DNA of 64,000 nucleotides, taken from positions 22,429-86,428 of the forward strand of contig JACIZI010000013.1 of assembly GCA_014359475.1 (NCBI GenBank). Reading direction: 5' to 3'. Each line of letters opens with the position of its first letter. The first letter of the stretch is position 1. Positions 9,821-21,548 of the stretch are shown here, piece by piece. A program made the translations under genes and the position numbers. The notes under the pieces were generated by a model that searched no databases, was not told the DNA's origin, and saw nothing but the letters and a program-made list of their open reading frames with translations. Source of the DNA: Marinobacter sp. GTDB taxonomy: Bacteria > Pseudomonadota > Gammaproteobacteria > Pseudomonadales > Oleiphilaceae.

Positions 9821-10504
9821 ATGGATCAGGATTTTACTAACCGGCCGGCATCGTCGCCCTGTTTACTTTCCAGCGGTGAGCCGGACATCCGTACGCCAGC
9901 GTCAGCCGGTGCGGACGAGAGTCTGATCAACAGCCTCAGCCGCAGTTTCGGAATACACCTGCGGAAGGACGCCTCCCGGGAACAACATTTCCTGGCGGAC
10001 CTGGCCCGGCTGTTCCATAAACGTACCGTGGACGCGGAAACATCTCTGGAACGGCACGAGCACCGCTGGGCCAACGTCTATCTGATCCAGTACGGTATTC
10101 TGAGGCTCTTCCGGGAAGCGCCCACAGGCCGGGTCGCCATTCACCACTTCTTCAGCGAAGGTGACATTGTGTGGCCGGTATTCGGACGCACCCGCACCCA
10201 GCGAAACACCCTGTGCCTGACCTCGGTAACACCCGCCACACTGTGGGTAGCAGACTTCAGCGCCTTCCGGAATGCAGTTCGTTCCCGGGGCGAAGGGGCC
10301 TGGGCAGGCTTTGCCCTCTCTCTCACCGAGGAACTGGCTGAACTGACCAGTATGCGGGAATTCCGCAAGCAGACGATGCCGGCAAAGGAGCGATACCGAA
10401 TTCTTCTGGAAGAATACCCGGAACTGGTACGCCGGGTGCCGGACAACCAGCTGGCTTCCTGGCTGGGGGTGGTGCCGGCAACCTTTTCGCGCCTGAAAAA
10501 GTAA
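9821..10504 (+). CDS. Crp/Fnr-family transcription regulator
   Basis: A 227-residue regulator. An N-terminal extension of about 35 residues precedes a cyclic-nucleotide-binding-like domain (LIQYGILRLFRE...GDIVWPVFGR), and a short C-terminal winged helix ends in VPDNQLASWLGVVPATFSRLKK. No N-terminal cysteine cluster of FNR type is visible, so oxygen sensing by an Fe-S cluster is unlikely. It could be a DNR-like heme or NO sensor, or another Crp subtype. The recognition helix lacks the classical E..SR arrangement in full. Its place directly after nirN and behind an Fnr-type box suggests control of the nir genes, but this is inference. It converges with wrbA. Confidence 0.8.
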   Translation: MDQDFTNRPASSPCLLSSGEPDIRTPASAGADESLINSLSRSFGIHLRKDASREQHFLADLARLFHKRTVDAETSLERHEHRWANVYLIQYGILRLFREAPTGRVAIHHFFSEGDIVWPVFGRTRTQRNTLCLTSVTPATLWVADFSAFRNAVRSRGEGAWAGFALSLTEELAELTSMREFRKQTMPAKERYRILLEEYPELVRRVPDNQLASWLGVVPATFSRLKK

Positions 10505-10511
10505 GGGGAAA

Positions 10512-10536
10512 CGGGCCGGCGGCTTGCCCCGGCCCG
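10512..10536. terminator. GC hairpin between the convergent regulator and wrbA genes
   Basis: CGGGCCGG and CCGGCCCG pair around a 9-nt loop in the 39-nt space between two convergent genes. There is no T-run, so intrinsic termination is only possible. Confidence 0.4.
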
Positions 10537-10543
10537 GAAGGCA

Positions 10544-11143
10544 TCAACCGTGCAGTTTGGCGGCAATCCCGGCCACGTGGCGGCCCTGGAAGCGGGCGAT
10601 GGTCAGTTCCTTCTCGCTCGGCTGCCGTGAGCCGTCACCGCCGGCAATGGTGGACGCACCATAGGGCGTACCGCCATTCACTTCCGAAATATCAAAGAAT
10701 TCCGGGATACCGTACCCCAATGGAACCAGAATCATCCCGTGGTGAGCCAGGGTGGTCCAGAAGGACGTGATGGTGTGCTCCTGCCCCCCTCCGGTGCCGG
10801 TTGACACAAACACACTGGCTACCTTGCCATGCAGCTTGCCTTCGGCCCACAGGCCACCGGTCTGATCCAGGAAGGTGCGCATCTGACCCGCCATGTTGCC
10901 GAAGCGGGTCGGGGTGCCGAAGATGATGGCATCATAGCTCGCCAGCTCTTCCGGGGTCGCCACTGGCGCTGCCTGGTCGTTCTTGCCGCCGGCATTGAGA
11001 AAAGCTTCTTCCGCCATGGTCTCTGGCACCCGCTTGATCACAACGTCCACGCCGTCAACACTGCGCGCGCCCTCGGCCACGGTGTTGGCCATAGTTTCGA
11101 TGTGGCCGTACATGGAATAATAAAGCACCAAAACCTTTGCCAT
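10544..11143 (-). CDS. wrbA: WrbA, NAD(P)H:quinone oxidoreductase
   Basis: A flavodoxin-like FMN enzyme of 199 residues from the chosen ATG ([19 protein letters not shown]), which has AGGGAGA 8 nt upstream. The frame is open further to 11206 without a ribosome site. Motifs are [23 protein letters not shown] and the glycine-rich STGTGGGQE. WrbA reduces quinones by two electrons and protects against redox stress. Length is exactly that of the family. It diverges from the hemolysin III-like gene. Confidence 0.95.
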   Translation of the reverse strand: MAKVLVLYYSMYGHIETMANTVAEGARSVDGVDVVIKRVPETMAEEAFLNAGGKNDQAAPVATPEELASYDAIIFGTPTRFGNMAGQMRTFLDQTGGLWAEGKLHGKVASVFVSTGTGGGQEHTITSFWTTLAHHGMILVPLGYGIPEFFDISEVNGGTPYGASTIAGGDGSRQPSEKELTIARFQGRHVAGIAAKLHG

Positions 11144-11311
11144 AACTGGATTCTCCCTGATGGTGTTAATGACGAGAACAGCATAGCCGGAGCCGCCGGA
11201 ATTCAAAACCGGAAGATTTCCGCCGGATCATTCAGTTTTTCTGAACATGCTTAAAGTGATCTTCATGACAACAGATTGCGCACAGGTGTACGCTGGAATA
11301 ACATATTCACC

Positions 11312-12013
11312 ATGAATGAAGCGGATTTTCCCAACATGAGCAATACCCCTTCGCAGGCCGGAAATCACACGAATACCATCCATCACAGGATTGAGGAGTG
11401 GCTGAACAGTGCCACCCACGGTCTGGCCGCACTGTTAAGTGTAATAGGTACCGTGGCCCTGATTGTCGGGGCCACTCAGCAAGCCGATGCCTGGAAGATT
11501 GTCAGTTTCAGCATTTTCGGAGCTTCGCTGATTCTGCTGTACATGGCATCCGCCCTTTACCACGGCACACGACGACCAGAACTGAAAAGGGTCTTCAAGA
11601 CCCTCGACCATTGCGCGATTTTCCTGCTGATCGCCGGAACCTACACACCCTTCCTGCTGGTCAACATGCGCGGCACCGTGGGCTGGACGCTGTTCGCGGT
11701 GATCTGGTCGCTGGCCCTGACCGGCGTGGTCCTGAAAGTGATCTTCAAGAACCGCTACAAGCTGGCACGGGTGGGCATCTACGTCGCCATGGGCTGGCTG
11801 ATTACCTTTGCTTCCTCAGACCTGGTAGCCAGCCTCAGCGAAACTGCGTTGTACCTGACCATCATTGGCGGGGTGGTCTACACCGCCGGTGTGGCTTTCT
11901 ACCTGGCGGACCGCATTCCCTACATGCACGCCATCTGGCACCTGTTCGTCATCGGCGGCAGCGCCTGCCATTTCAGTGCCATCTATTTCGGCGTTCTGCC
12001 CTACACCGCCTGA
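11312..12013 (+). CDS. Hemolysin III / PAQR-family membrane protein
   Basis: About 233 residues with seven predicted membrane segments and family motifs SALYHG, TYTPFLLV and the C-terminal histidine pattern PYMHAIWHLFVIGGSACHF. PAQR proteins are predicted metal-dependent membrane hydrolases; the bacterial members were named after hemolysin III but their role is unsettled. The ATG at 11312 is chosen. A later ATG at 11336 (MSNTPS) is possible, and the extended frame from 11276 would need a TTG. It diverges from wrbA. Confidence 0.85.
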   Translation: MNEADFPNMSNTPSQAGNHTNTIHHRIEEWLNSATHGLAALLSVIGTVALIVGATQQADAWKIVSFSIFGASLILLYMASALYHGTRRPELKRVFKTLDHCAIFLLIAGTYTPFLLVNMRGTVGWTLFAVIWSLALTGVVLKVIFKNRYKLARVGIYVAMGWLITFASSDLVASLSETALYLTIIGGVVYTAGVAFYLADRIPYMHAIWHLFVIGGSACHFSAIYFGVLPYTA

Positions 12014-12096
12014 ATACGCCGGAGCGCCTTGCCAATGCGAGCAGGTGGCCAGTCAGTCCGAGCGCCGCTGATCATCAGCGGCCGCCGCTCAGACCA

Positions 12097-12468
12097 TCAG
12101 AACGGCTTGGCCATGGCCAGGTGAAAGATGGCCGTCACCTGCACCAGGGCAAGGACCGAGGCAGTGATACGCACCGGTTTGGTGGCAGTCTGCTTCATGG
12201 CAAACACCCCGGCGATAATGTACCCGAACAACAAAACGATCTTGGCGATCAGCCAGCCCGGCATATCCGAAGCGTATCCGGCCACGAACAGCAGCGAAAT
12301 GGCCGCCACCAGCAACACCGTGTCATTGATATGCGGAATGAAACGAAGCGGTGTCTGCCGCCAGCCGGGCCGACCCACCATATCCAGCAACAGGCGCAGC
12401 GCAAACAGCACCACCGTGAGATAGGCAGTGGTCATGTGAAGGTGCTTGAGAATCAGATAGCTACTCAT
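12097..12468 (-). CDS. SirB-family membrane protein
   Basis: A 123-residue integral membrane protein with about four helices, starting MSSYLILKHLHMTTAYLTVV. This matches the SirB2/DUF family in length and in the conserved N-terminal HxxxA pattern. The upstream-extended frame (to 12558) adds a non-conserved, low-quality N-terminus and was left out. Function is not established. It diverges from nnrS with 121 nt between, suggesting possible shared control. Confidence 0.8.
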   Translation of the reverse strand: MSSYLILKHLHMTTAYLTVVLFALRLLLDMVGRPGWRQTPLRFIPHINDTVLLVAAISLLFVAGYASDMPGWLIAKIVLLFGYIIAGVFAMKQTATKPVRITASVLALVQVTAIFHLAMAKPF

Positions 12469-12589
12469 AGGTTCGTCCGTCAGGCTCGGGTTTGACGACA
12501 TTCTACGCAAAGATACCGACTGATGGGTATATTCCCCTCCCCCGCCAGCCTTTAACATATATTCATTATATTTTTATTGGAGATTGACC

Positions 12590-13768
12590 ATGCCATCCCA
12601 GCCCCCTCTGCCCGCAGGGCCTTCAGTCCGACAATTGTTCAGCTACCCGTTCCGGGTGTTTTTCCTGTCACTGGCAGTAATGGCAATTCTCGCCATCCCC
12701 CTGTGGGTTGCCCTGGTCACCGGCCGCATCAGCCTCCCGCTGGCCATGCCTGCGCTGTACTGGCACCAGCATGAAATGCTGTTCGGTTTCCTTTCCGCCG
12801 GTATCGCGGGCTTCCTGCTCACGGCGGTCTGTGTCTGGACAGGTACCGAGCGCACCCACGGCACCCGGCTGTTGCTGCTCTGGCTCGTCTGGCTGGCCGG
12901 ACGTGTCCTGCTGGTCGCCGGAGGCCAGCTTCCCGAGTTTCTGGTGCAGATCGTCAACCTGGCGTTTCTGCCCCTGGTGATGCTGGATGCCGGCTGGCGC
13001 ATCCGGCGGGCCCGCCAGCTTCGTCAGATGGTACTACTGGTGGTGCTGGGACTTCTGTGGCTGATGCAGGTGGGTTTTGTTACCACGCTGGATACCCGAT
13101 TCAGCCACGGAGCGCTGGTGATGGCTCTCGCCCTGATTGGCATCATCGGCGGACGTATCACACCCGCGTTTTCTGCCACCTGGCTGCGCCAGCATGGCCT
13201 GGACAGCAGTGTTGTGCGGGTGATACCACGCCTCGACATGGCCAGCCTGGCCAGTCTGATTGCGCTGATGGGTGCGCTGGTAGCGGGAATTGATCTGTTA
13301 TCCGGCCTGCTGGCATTGCTTGCCGGAGCACTCATCCTGGTGCGCCTGGCCGGCTGGAAAGGCTGGCGTTTCCGCTCCGAACCCCTGCTCTGGATTCTGC
13401 ACCTGTCCATTCTCTGGGTGCCGGTTGCCCTGTTCCTGCTGGCCGGCACCCTGCTGGCAGGCTGGCCCTCCACCGCCTGGAGTCACGCGGCAGGCACCGG
13501 GGCCGTCGGCGGCCTGATCCTGGGGGTCATTGCCAGGGTATCCCTGGGACACACCGGCCGGCCCCTGGTTCTTCCCGGCGGTATGGTTGCGGCGTTTATC
13601 CTCATCCATCTGGCTGCACTGGTGCGGGTGCTGACGGCCCTGGAGATTATCCCCTGGCACCCCGGTGTCGGCAGCAGCAGCCTGTTCTGGATGCTGGCCT
13701 ACGGCATTTTCCTGGTCCGCTACGGGAACATTCTGGCCAGTCCCCGGGCTGACCGGAAACCCGGCTGA
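12590..13768 (+). CDS. nnrS: NnrS-family heme/copper membrane protein
   Basis: 392 residues with about twelve membrane helices and the family signature PALYWHQHEMLFGFLSAGIA near residues 55-75. It contains further conserved histidine positions such as SLGHTGRPL. NnrS proteins protect cells from nitric oxide and its iron complexes. This fits its place 3 kb from the nirS locus, since the reductase releases NO. The ATG at 12590 has TTGGAGA 6 nt upstream. An AT-rich stretch directly before it could hold an NsrR/NnrR-type operator, but no clear match could be defined. Confidence 0.9.
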   Translation: MPSQPPLPAGPSVRQLFSYPFRVFFLSLAVMAILAIPLWVALVTGRISLPLAMPALYWHQHEMLFGFLSAGIAGFLLTAVCVWTGTERTHGTRLLLLWLVWLAGRVLLVAGGQLPEFLVQIVNLAFLPLVMLDAGWRIRRARQLRQMVLLVVLGLLWLMQVGFVTTLDTRFSHGALVMALALIGIIGGRITPAFSATWLRQHGLDSSVVRVIPRLDMASLASLIALMGALVAGIDLLSGLLALLAGALILVRLAGWKGWRFRSEPLLWILHLSILWVPVALFLLAGTLLAGWPSTAWSHAAGTGAVGGLILGVIARVSLGHTGRPLVLPGGMVAAFILIHLAALVRVLTALEIIPWHPGVGSSSLFWMLAYGIFLVRYGNILASPRADRKPG

Positions 13769-13856
13769 TTTGTGCCGGGTATCAACTAAAGGTCAATAGC
13801 CAAATGCTGAGAAAGAGTTACAGTAGCTGAAATTATTCTGTAACGGGGATTCCGGC

Positions 13857-14369
13857 ATGATTCACGCTGACCACTACAACAAGGATGACCTGATCCGCTG
13901 CGGTCACGGCGAACTGTTCAAAGGGGACATGCGATTACCCACCAACGAAATGCTGATGTTCGACCGCATCACCCACATCGCCGAAGGGGACGGCCTCTAC
14001 GGTAAGGGTAGCCTGGTGGCGGAACTGGATATCAACCCCGACCTGTGGTTTTTCGGGGTACATTTCGAGGGTGACCCGGTGATGCCCGGCTGCCTGGGCC
14101 TTGATGCCATGTGGCAGCTGGTCGGATTCTACCTCGCCTGGGGCGGTGGCCAGGGCAAGGGTCGGGCTCTGGGTGCCGGAGAAGTGAAATTCTTTGGCCA
14201 GGTTCTGCCCGAGAACAAGCTGGTTCGCTACCACCTTGATATCAAGCGACTGGTCAGACGCAAACTGACCATGGCCATTGCCGATGGTCGCATGGAAGTG
14301 GATGGTCGCGAAATCTACACAGCCAGGGACCTGCGGGTCGGGCTGTTCCACTCAACAGACGATTTCTAG
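13857..14369 (+). CDS. fabA: FabA, 3-hydroxydecanoyl-ACP dehydratase/isomerase
   Basis: Precisely 170 residues, the normal FabA length. The active site His is in [14 protein letters not shown] (His69) and the Asp in [10 protein letters not shown] (Asp83). The enzyme dehydrates 3-hydroxydecanoyl-ACP and isomerises the trans-2 to the cis-3 double bond, the branch point of anaerobic unsaturated fatty acid synthesis in the cytoplasm. It is followed by fabB after 10 nt, the standard coupled pair. No operator for FabR or DesT was recognised upstream. Confidence 0.97.
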   Translation: MIHADHYNKDDLIRCGHGELFKGDMRLPTNEMLMFDRITHIAEGDGLYGKGSLVAELDINPDLWFFGVHFEGDPVMPGCLGLDAMWQLVGFYLAWGGGQGKGRALGAGEVKFFGQVLPENKLVRYHLDIKRLVRRKLTMAIADGRMEVDGREIYTARDLRVGLFHSTDDF

Positions 14370-14379
14370 GAGTCATAAC

Positions 14380-15597
14380 ATGCGCCGTGTCGTTGTTACC
14401 GGCATGGGGATAGTCTCCAGCCTTGGCACCAATATCCGGGAAGTGACCCGGTCACTGAAAGAGTCCCGCTCCGGTATAGCTTTCAGCGAGGAAGCGCGGG
14501 ATAACGGACTGCGCAGTCATATCACCGGGCATATTGACCTGAACCTGTCCGAGCTGATTGACCGCAAGCTCTGGCGTTTCATGTGCCCGGCTTCCGGCTA
14601 CACTTACCTGGCCATGCGCGAAGCCATTGAGCAATCCGGCCTGGAAGAAGCAACCATCAAGGCAGACACCACCGGCCTGATTTTCGGCACTGGCGGTGCC
14701 TCCACGGTGGAATTGATTGACGCCATCGACACCCACCGCAACAAGGGCATCCGTCGGGTAGGCCCGTACCGCGTACCGCGCACCATGGGCAGCGCCATCA
14801 ATGCGTCCCTGGCGACAGCTTTCGGCATCCGGGGCGTTAACTACGGCATCACCTCCGCCTGCGCCACCAGTGCCCACAGCGTCGGGCATGCAGCGGACCT
14901 GATCGCCCTGGGTCGCCAGGATGTGATGTTTGCCGGCGGCGGCGAGGACATTCACTGGACCCTGAGCCTGATGTTCGATGCCATGGGTGCTCTGTCCACA
15001 AAATACAACGACACCCCGGAGAAAGCCTCCCGCACCTATGACTCGGACCGGGACGGTTTCGTTATATCCGGTGGCGGTGGCGTACTGGTACTCGAGGCGC
15101 TGGAACATGCCCAGGCCCGGGGCGCCAACATCATTGCCGAACTGGTGGGCTTTGGTGCCACCTCGGATGGTGCGGACATGGTCGCCCCCAGCGGTGAAGG
15201 TGCGGTGCGCTGCATGCAGCAGGCCATGAAAAACCTGGACCAGCCAATCAGCTACATCAACAGCCATGGTACCAGCACACCGGCAGGCGACATCACCGAG
15301 CTGAAAGCCATCCGGGACACCTTTGGCGAGCAGATGCCACCGGTGAGCTCCACCAAACCCCTGAGCGGTCACGCTCTGGGCGCTGCCGGAGTCCATGAAG
15401 CGATCTACAGCCTGATCATGCAGAAAGAAGGCTTTATTGCACCTTCCTGCAATATCGATAACCTGGATCCGGATGCCGAAACCTACCCACTGGTACGGGA
15501 ACGGCAGGATAACGTCGACCTGCCCCTGGTGATGAGCAACAGTTTCGGCTTTGGTGGCACCAACGGTAGCCTGGTGTTCAGTAAATATCAGGGCTGA
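14380..15597 (+). CDS. fabB: FabB, beta-ketoacyl-ACP synthase I
   Basis: A 405-residue condensing enzyme starting [16 protein letters not shown]. The Cys-His-His triad is visible: Cys161 in SACATSAH, His296 in [11 protein letters not shown] and His331 in SGHALGAAG. It elongates the cis-3-decenoyl-ACP made by FabA. The upstream-extended frame overlaps fabA and was rejected, since the ATG at 14380 follows TAGGAG at the fabA stop. A strong GC hairpin follows the stop codon. Confidence 0.97.
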   Translation: MRRVVVTGMGIVSSLGTNIREVTRSLKESRSGIAFSEEARDNGLRSHITGHIDLNLSELIDRKLWRFMCPASGYTYLAMREAIEQSGLEEATIKADTTGLIFGTGGASTVELIDAIDTHRNKGIRRVGPYRVPRTMGSAINASLATAFGIRGVNYGITSACATSAHSVGHAADLIALGRQDVMFAGGGEDIHWTLSLMFDAMGALSTKYNDTPEKASRTYDSDRDGFVISGGGGVLVLEALEHAQARGANIIAELVGFGATSDGADMVAPSGEGAVRCMQQAMKNLDQPISYINSHGTSTPAGDITELKAIRDTFGEQMPPVSSTKPLSGHALGAAGVHEAIYSLIMQKEGFIAPSCNIDNLDPDAETYPLVRERQDNVDLPLVMSNSFGFGGTNGSLVFSKYQG

Positions 15598-15600
15598 AGA

Positions 15601-15632
15601 GCGGGGGCGGCAGATTACTGTGCCGCCCCCGC
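15601..15632. terminator. GC-rich hairpin between fabB and the convergent AraC gene
   Basis: GCGGGGGCGGCA pairs perfectly with TGCCGCCCCCGC around an 8-nt loop. It starts just after the fabB stop and overlaps the last codons of the convergent regulator gene. There is no long T-run on either side. Confidence 0.6.
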
Positions 15633-15992
15633 ACTTCCGGCACTCAAGGAGTCTCTGAGTAACCTGAATTCACCTGGCGGAGTGCCCATCCACCGTTTGA
15701 AAGCGCGACTGAAGGCACTCAGCTCCGAGAACCCCAGCAATTCGGCGATTTCCACCAGGGTACGATTGCCATCCCCCAGATAACGCAACGCCTGCTCCCG
15801 ACGCACCTGCTCCAACAGTGCCGCAAACGTCAGGTTTTCCTCCCGCAACCGCTTGTGCAGGGTGTAACGGCTCATGTTCAGCTGGGACGACACCTGCTCC
15901 ACGCCAATGCGGCCCTTCTCGAGTCCCGCTGTGATAAGCCCCGCAACCCGCTCGGCTAACGGTAATCCGGGTTGTTTTCCGGGTAATTCCAT
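15615..15992 (-). CDS. Stand-alone AraC-type DNA-binding protein
   Basis: Only 125 residues: a complete double helix-turn-helix AraC domain (VEQVSSQLNMSRYTLHKRLREE and LVEIAELLGFSELSAFSRAFKRW) and almost nothing else. Family members normally carry a 150-250-residue sensor domain in front. The start at 15992 is strongly supported by AGGAGG six bases before the ATG, so this looks like an intact short gene rather than a truncated reading. The frame upstream to 16028 and the region to 16150 show no recognisable sensor domain. It could be a MarA/SoxS-like constitutive regulator or the surviving half of a larger gene. Confidence 0.75.
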   Translation of the reverse strand: MELPGKQPGLPLAERVAGLITAGLEKGRIGVEQVSSQLNMSRYTLHKRLREENLTFAALLEQVRREQALRYLGDGNRTLVEIAELLGFSELSAFSRAFKRWMGTPPGEFRLLRDSLSAGSAGAAQ

Positions 15993-16160
15993 CCAATACC
16001 TCCTGAAAATGGCGCACCGGTCCTCCACGTTACTCCCTCACGGTAAAAAACAACAGTTGCAAAGATATTTCGGCCCGATTGCCGCAGCCGATGCGCCCGA
16101 CAGCCTCTGTTTTGGCGCCTGACGCCCCCATTGCGGTATAATCGACGCACTTGGAGATTA

Positions 16161-16193
16161 ATACCTGACTATTTTACTCTGGTATTGTATAAT
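16161..16193 (+). promoter_or_regulatory. IscR-type operator and promoter of the suf operon
   Basis: The 25 bases at 16161-16185, beginning ATACCTGACT and ending CTCTGGTAT, match the type 1 IscR consensus (ATASYTGACT...AGTCRGGTAT style). They lie immediately before a perfect -10 hexamer TATAAT at 16188-16193, so a bound repressor would cover the -35 region. Holo-IscR repression and relief under Fe-S shortage is the established mode. No iscR gene lies in the window. Confidence 0.7.
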
Positions 16194-16242
16194 CACTCAC
16201 CAGAGTTTACTTATACGATGAGAGATAAACGGAGCGACGACC

Positions 16243-17691
<1,449 letters not shown>

Positions 17692-17727
17692 CAGAATTCA
17701 GACGTTCAAACGAGAGAGACGCTATAC

Positions 17728-18495
17728 ATGCTGAGCATCAAAGACCTGCACGCTTCCATTGAGGGCAAAGAGATCCTCAAGGGCATCAACCTTGAGATCA
17801 GGGCCGGGGAGGTTCACGCCATCATGGGGCCGAACGGCTCGGGCAAGAGCACCCTGTCCCAGGTACTGGCAGGTAACGAGGCATTTGCAGTGACCTCCGG
17901 AGAGGTCACCCTTAACGGCGAAAATCTGCTGGAACTGGAAACCGAAGAGCGCGCCCGCGAGGGTATCTTCCTGGCATTCCAGTATCCGGTGGAGATTCCC
18001 GGCGTGAGCAACCTGCAGTTCCTGCGCACGTCGGTGAACGCCATGCGCACGCATCGCGGTGAGAAAGAAATGAATGCGGCGGAGTTCATGAAGCTGGCGA
18101 AAGAAGTCTCAAGGCAAGTGGACCTGGATCCGGCGTTTCTCAAGCGCGGCGTGAACGAAGGCTTCTCCGGTGGCGAGAAGAAGCGCAACGAACTCATGCA
18201 GGCGCTGCTGCTGCAGCCGAAGCTGGCGATCCTGGACGAAACCGATTCCGGCCTGGATATTGATGCACTCAAGGTAGTAGCCGATGGGGTCAACGCCCTG
18301 CGTGCCGAAGACCGGGCCATTATGATGGTGACCCACTACCAGCGGCTGCTGAACCACATCGTGCCGGATTACGTGCATGTGCTGGCAGGTGGCAGAATCA
18401 TCAAGTCCGGTGGCCGGGAACTGGCTCTGGAACTGGAAGAGAAAGGTTACGGCTGGCTTGGCATCAAAGAAGACGCAGCTGAAGCAGCCAACTGA
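17728..18495 (+). CDS. sufC: SufC, Fe-S assembly ATPase
   Basis: A 255-residue ABC-type ATPase. Walker A is GPNGSGKST (about residue 34), the signature is FSGGEKKRNELMQ, Walker B is LAILDETDSGLD, and the H-loop is MVTHYQR. The ETDSGLD variant is the SufC hallmark. It binds SufB and SufD and drives the conformational change for cluster assembly. It lies 36 nt after sufB and 12 nt before sufD. Confidence 0.97.
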   Translation: MLSIKDLHASIEGKEILKGINLEIRAGEVHAIMGPNGSGKSTLSQVLAGNEAFAVTSGEVTLNGENLLELETEERAREGIFLAFQYPVEIPGVSNLQFLRTSVNAMRTHRGEKEMNAAEFMKLAKEVSRQVDLDPAFLKRGVNEGFSGGEKKRNELMQALLLQPKLAILDETDSGLDIDALKVVADGVNALRAEDRAIMMVTHYQRLLNHIVPDYVHVLAGGRIIKSGGRELALELEEKGYGWLGIKEDAAEAAN

Positions 18496-18507
18496 GGAGG
18501 TCGCAGA

Positions 18508-19794
18508 ATGAAACAGGCACCCACGCTTTCTGCCGCCTTCCTGCATCCGGCCGGCTCCAGCCTGCCGGAGCCGTTGCTGGCCCTGCGCAAGGAAAGGGGT
18601 ACGGCGCTGGTGGACATGCCACTGCCCACCCGCAAGACCGAAAACTGGAAATACTCCAGCAAGTACCTGAAGCTGTCCGACGAGATGGCCATTTCCCTGC
18701 CGGCGCAAGGCAAGACCGGCAGCAGCCTGGCGGTTCCCGGCTACAAGGTGGTATTCCGCAACGGCATCATGATTCCGGAGGCCAGCGATTATCCGGATCT
18801 GGATGGCATCATGATTTCCCGCTTCGGGGATCTCAGCGATGCCACCGCCGCGGATCTGGCAGCAAAACTGGACGGCACCCTGAATCGCAATACAGTGCAG
18901 CTGGCCGGTCTCAACTCCGCCCGCTTCGAGGACGGCCTGCTGATCAGCCTGTCCCCGAACGCAGTAATGGACCAGCCCCTGTTCATCATCCACGAAGTGG
19001 ATGCGGATGCCAGCGGCTCGGCGTTCCCCCGGGTGTTCGTGGAGGCAGCACGGCACAGTCAGTTTACCCTGGTGGAAGAGTACATCTCTGCCGGCAGCGA
19101 GCCGGTGATGGTGAACACGGTCACCGAATTTGTCCTGGCCGATAGCGCGCAAGTAACCAGCATCCGCCTTAATACCGAGGGCGAGAACGTGCAGCATATC
19201 GGTGCCACCGGTGTCCGCCAGCAACGCAACTCCCGCTTTGCAAGCCACTGCGTTGGCTTTGGCGGCCCACTGCGCCGCCATGACCTGCAGGTCCGGCTGG
19301 AAGGTGAAGGCGCAGAATGCAAGCTCAATGGCGTGGTGGTCACTCAGGGCAAACAGCACTATGACAACCACACGACCATTGAGCATGTGGCGGCCCACTG
19401 CAACAGCGAGGAGACTTACCGCAATATTGCAGCGGATCAGTCCCACGCTGTGTTCAACGGCCGCATTCACATCCACCAGGATGCCCAGAAGTCCAACGCG
19501 AATATGAACAACAAGAACCTGCTGCTTTCCACCGGCGCGGAGATCGACACCAAGCCGGAACTGGAAATCTACGCGGACGATGTGAAATGCGCCCACGGTG
19601 CCACCATCGGCCAGCTGGACGAAGCATCCCTGTTCTACCTGGTATCCCGGGGAATCAGTCGTCGGCAGGCCAACGTACTGCTGACCATGGCGTTCATCAA
19701 CGAACTGGTGCAACAGATTCCGGTGGAGGCCGTGCGGGACACAGCAACCAAACGGCTGAACCAGTTTTTCGACAGCACCTTCGAGGAGGCGTAA
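18508..19794 (+). CDS. sufD: SufD, Fe-S cluster assembly protein
   Basis: 428 residues related to SufB in the C-terminal half. It includes RKTENWKYSS near residue 37, PELEIYADDVKCAHGATIGQ and YLVSRGISRRQANVLL. SufD completes SufBC2D and is needed for iron acquisition during assembly; the His in CAHGAT is the conserved functional residue. GGAGG precedes the ATG. It lies 12 nt after sufC and 6 nt before sufS. Confidence 0.97.
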   Translation: MKQAPTLSAAFLHPAGSSLPEPLLALRKERGTALVDMPLPTRKTENWKYSSKYLKLSDEMAISLPAQGKTGSSLAVPGYKVVFRNGIMIPEASDYPDLDGIMISRFGDLSDATAADLAAKLDGTLNRNTVQLAGLNSARFEDGLLISLSPNAVMDQPLFIIHEVDADASGSAFPRVFVEAARHSQFTLVEEYISAGSEPVMVNTVTEFVLADSAQVTSIRLNTEGENVQHIGATGVRQQRNSRFASHCVGFGGPLRRHDLQVRLEGEGAECKLNGVVVTQGKQHYDNHTTIEHVAAHCNSEETYRNIAADQSHAVFNGRIHIHQDAQKSNANMNNKNLLLSTGAEIDTKPELEIYADDVKCAHGATIGQLDEASLFYLVSRGISRRQANVLLTMAFINELVQQIPVEAVRDTATKRLNQFFDSTFEEA

Positions 19795-19800
19795 GCAGCC

Positions 19801-21054
<1,254 letters not shown>

Positions 21055-21067
21055 CGGAGGTGGAACC

Positions 21068-21424
21068 ATGACAGCTGAAACCTTCACTCCCACAGTCGGA
21101 GTTACCATGACACCGGCAGCGGTCAAGCATGTCCGCAAACAGCTGGAGAAGAAGCCCGAAGCCCTGGGAATCCGCCTGGCCATCCGGAAAAGCGGATGTT
21201 CCGGTTTCAAATACGAAACCCAGTGGGTAGAGGAAGCCAGCCAGGATGAAGACGCAATCTTCACCGTGGATGGTGTGGAGATTTTCGTGCGCAAAGAGCA
21301 TCTCGCGATGGTCAACGGCACCGAGATCGACTTCGTCACCGAAGGGGTGAACTCCATGTTTGCCTTCCGCAACCCCAACGCCACCGCCGAATGCGGCTGC
21401 GGCGAGAGCTTCACAGTGGCGTAG
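21068..21424 (+). CDS. sufA: SufA-type A-type Fe-S carrier
   Basis: A 118-residue A-type carrier with the three invariant cysteines: Cys44 in KSGCSGFKYE, and Cys109 and Cys111 in ECGCGESF at the C-terminus. It passes clusters from SufBCD to apoproteins. The frame stays open upstream into sufS, but ATG 21068 (MTAETFTPTVG) follows CGGAGG closely and is preferred. IscA or ErpA type cannot be excluded by sequence alone; its location in the suf operon favours SufA. Confidence 0.93.
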   Translation: MTAETFTPTVGVTMTPAAVKHVRKQLEKKPEALGIRLAIRKSGCSGFKYETQWVEEASQDEDAIFTVDGVEIFVRKEHLAMVNGTEIDFVTEGVNSMFAFRNPNATAECGCGESFTVA

Positions 21425-21440
21425 AGAACGGATTGAATTA

Positions 21441-21516
21441 GCCGCGGAATCCGCGGAAATACGCGGAAGAAAACTGATTGCTTTTCCCTTCCGCGTTCTT
21501 CCGCGGATTCCGCGGC
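21441..21516. repeat. Palindromic CCGCGGAA-type repeat between sufA and sufT
   Basis: A 76-bp inverted repeat. The left arm begins GCCGCGGAATCCGCGGAA, the right arm ends TTCCGCGGATTCCGCGGC, and the arms match at about 28 of 29 positions around a 16-nt AT-rich loop. Each arm contains internal reiterations of CCGCGGAA/ACGCGGAA. The same family occurs at 22101-22260 and 37071-37207. As RNA it would form a long stem inside the suf transcript. Confidence 0.9.
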
Positions 21517-21548
21517 AAAATAGTATTGAAACCAAGAGCTGATTCAAC

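Noticed and set aside
18109-19713. 534-residue minus-strand frame opposite sufD and the end of sufC
   Set aside because: It lies fully inside well-supported suf genes and shows no family motif. GC-rich codon bias on the real strand explains it.
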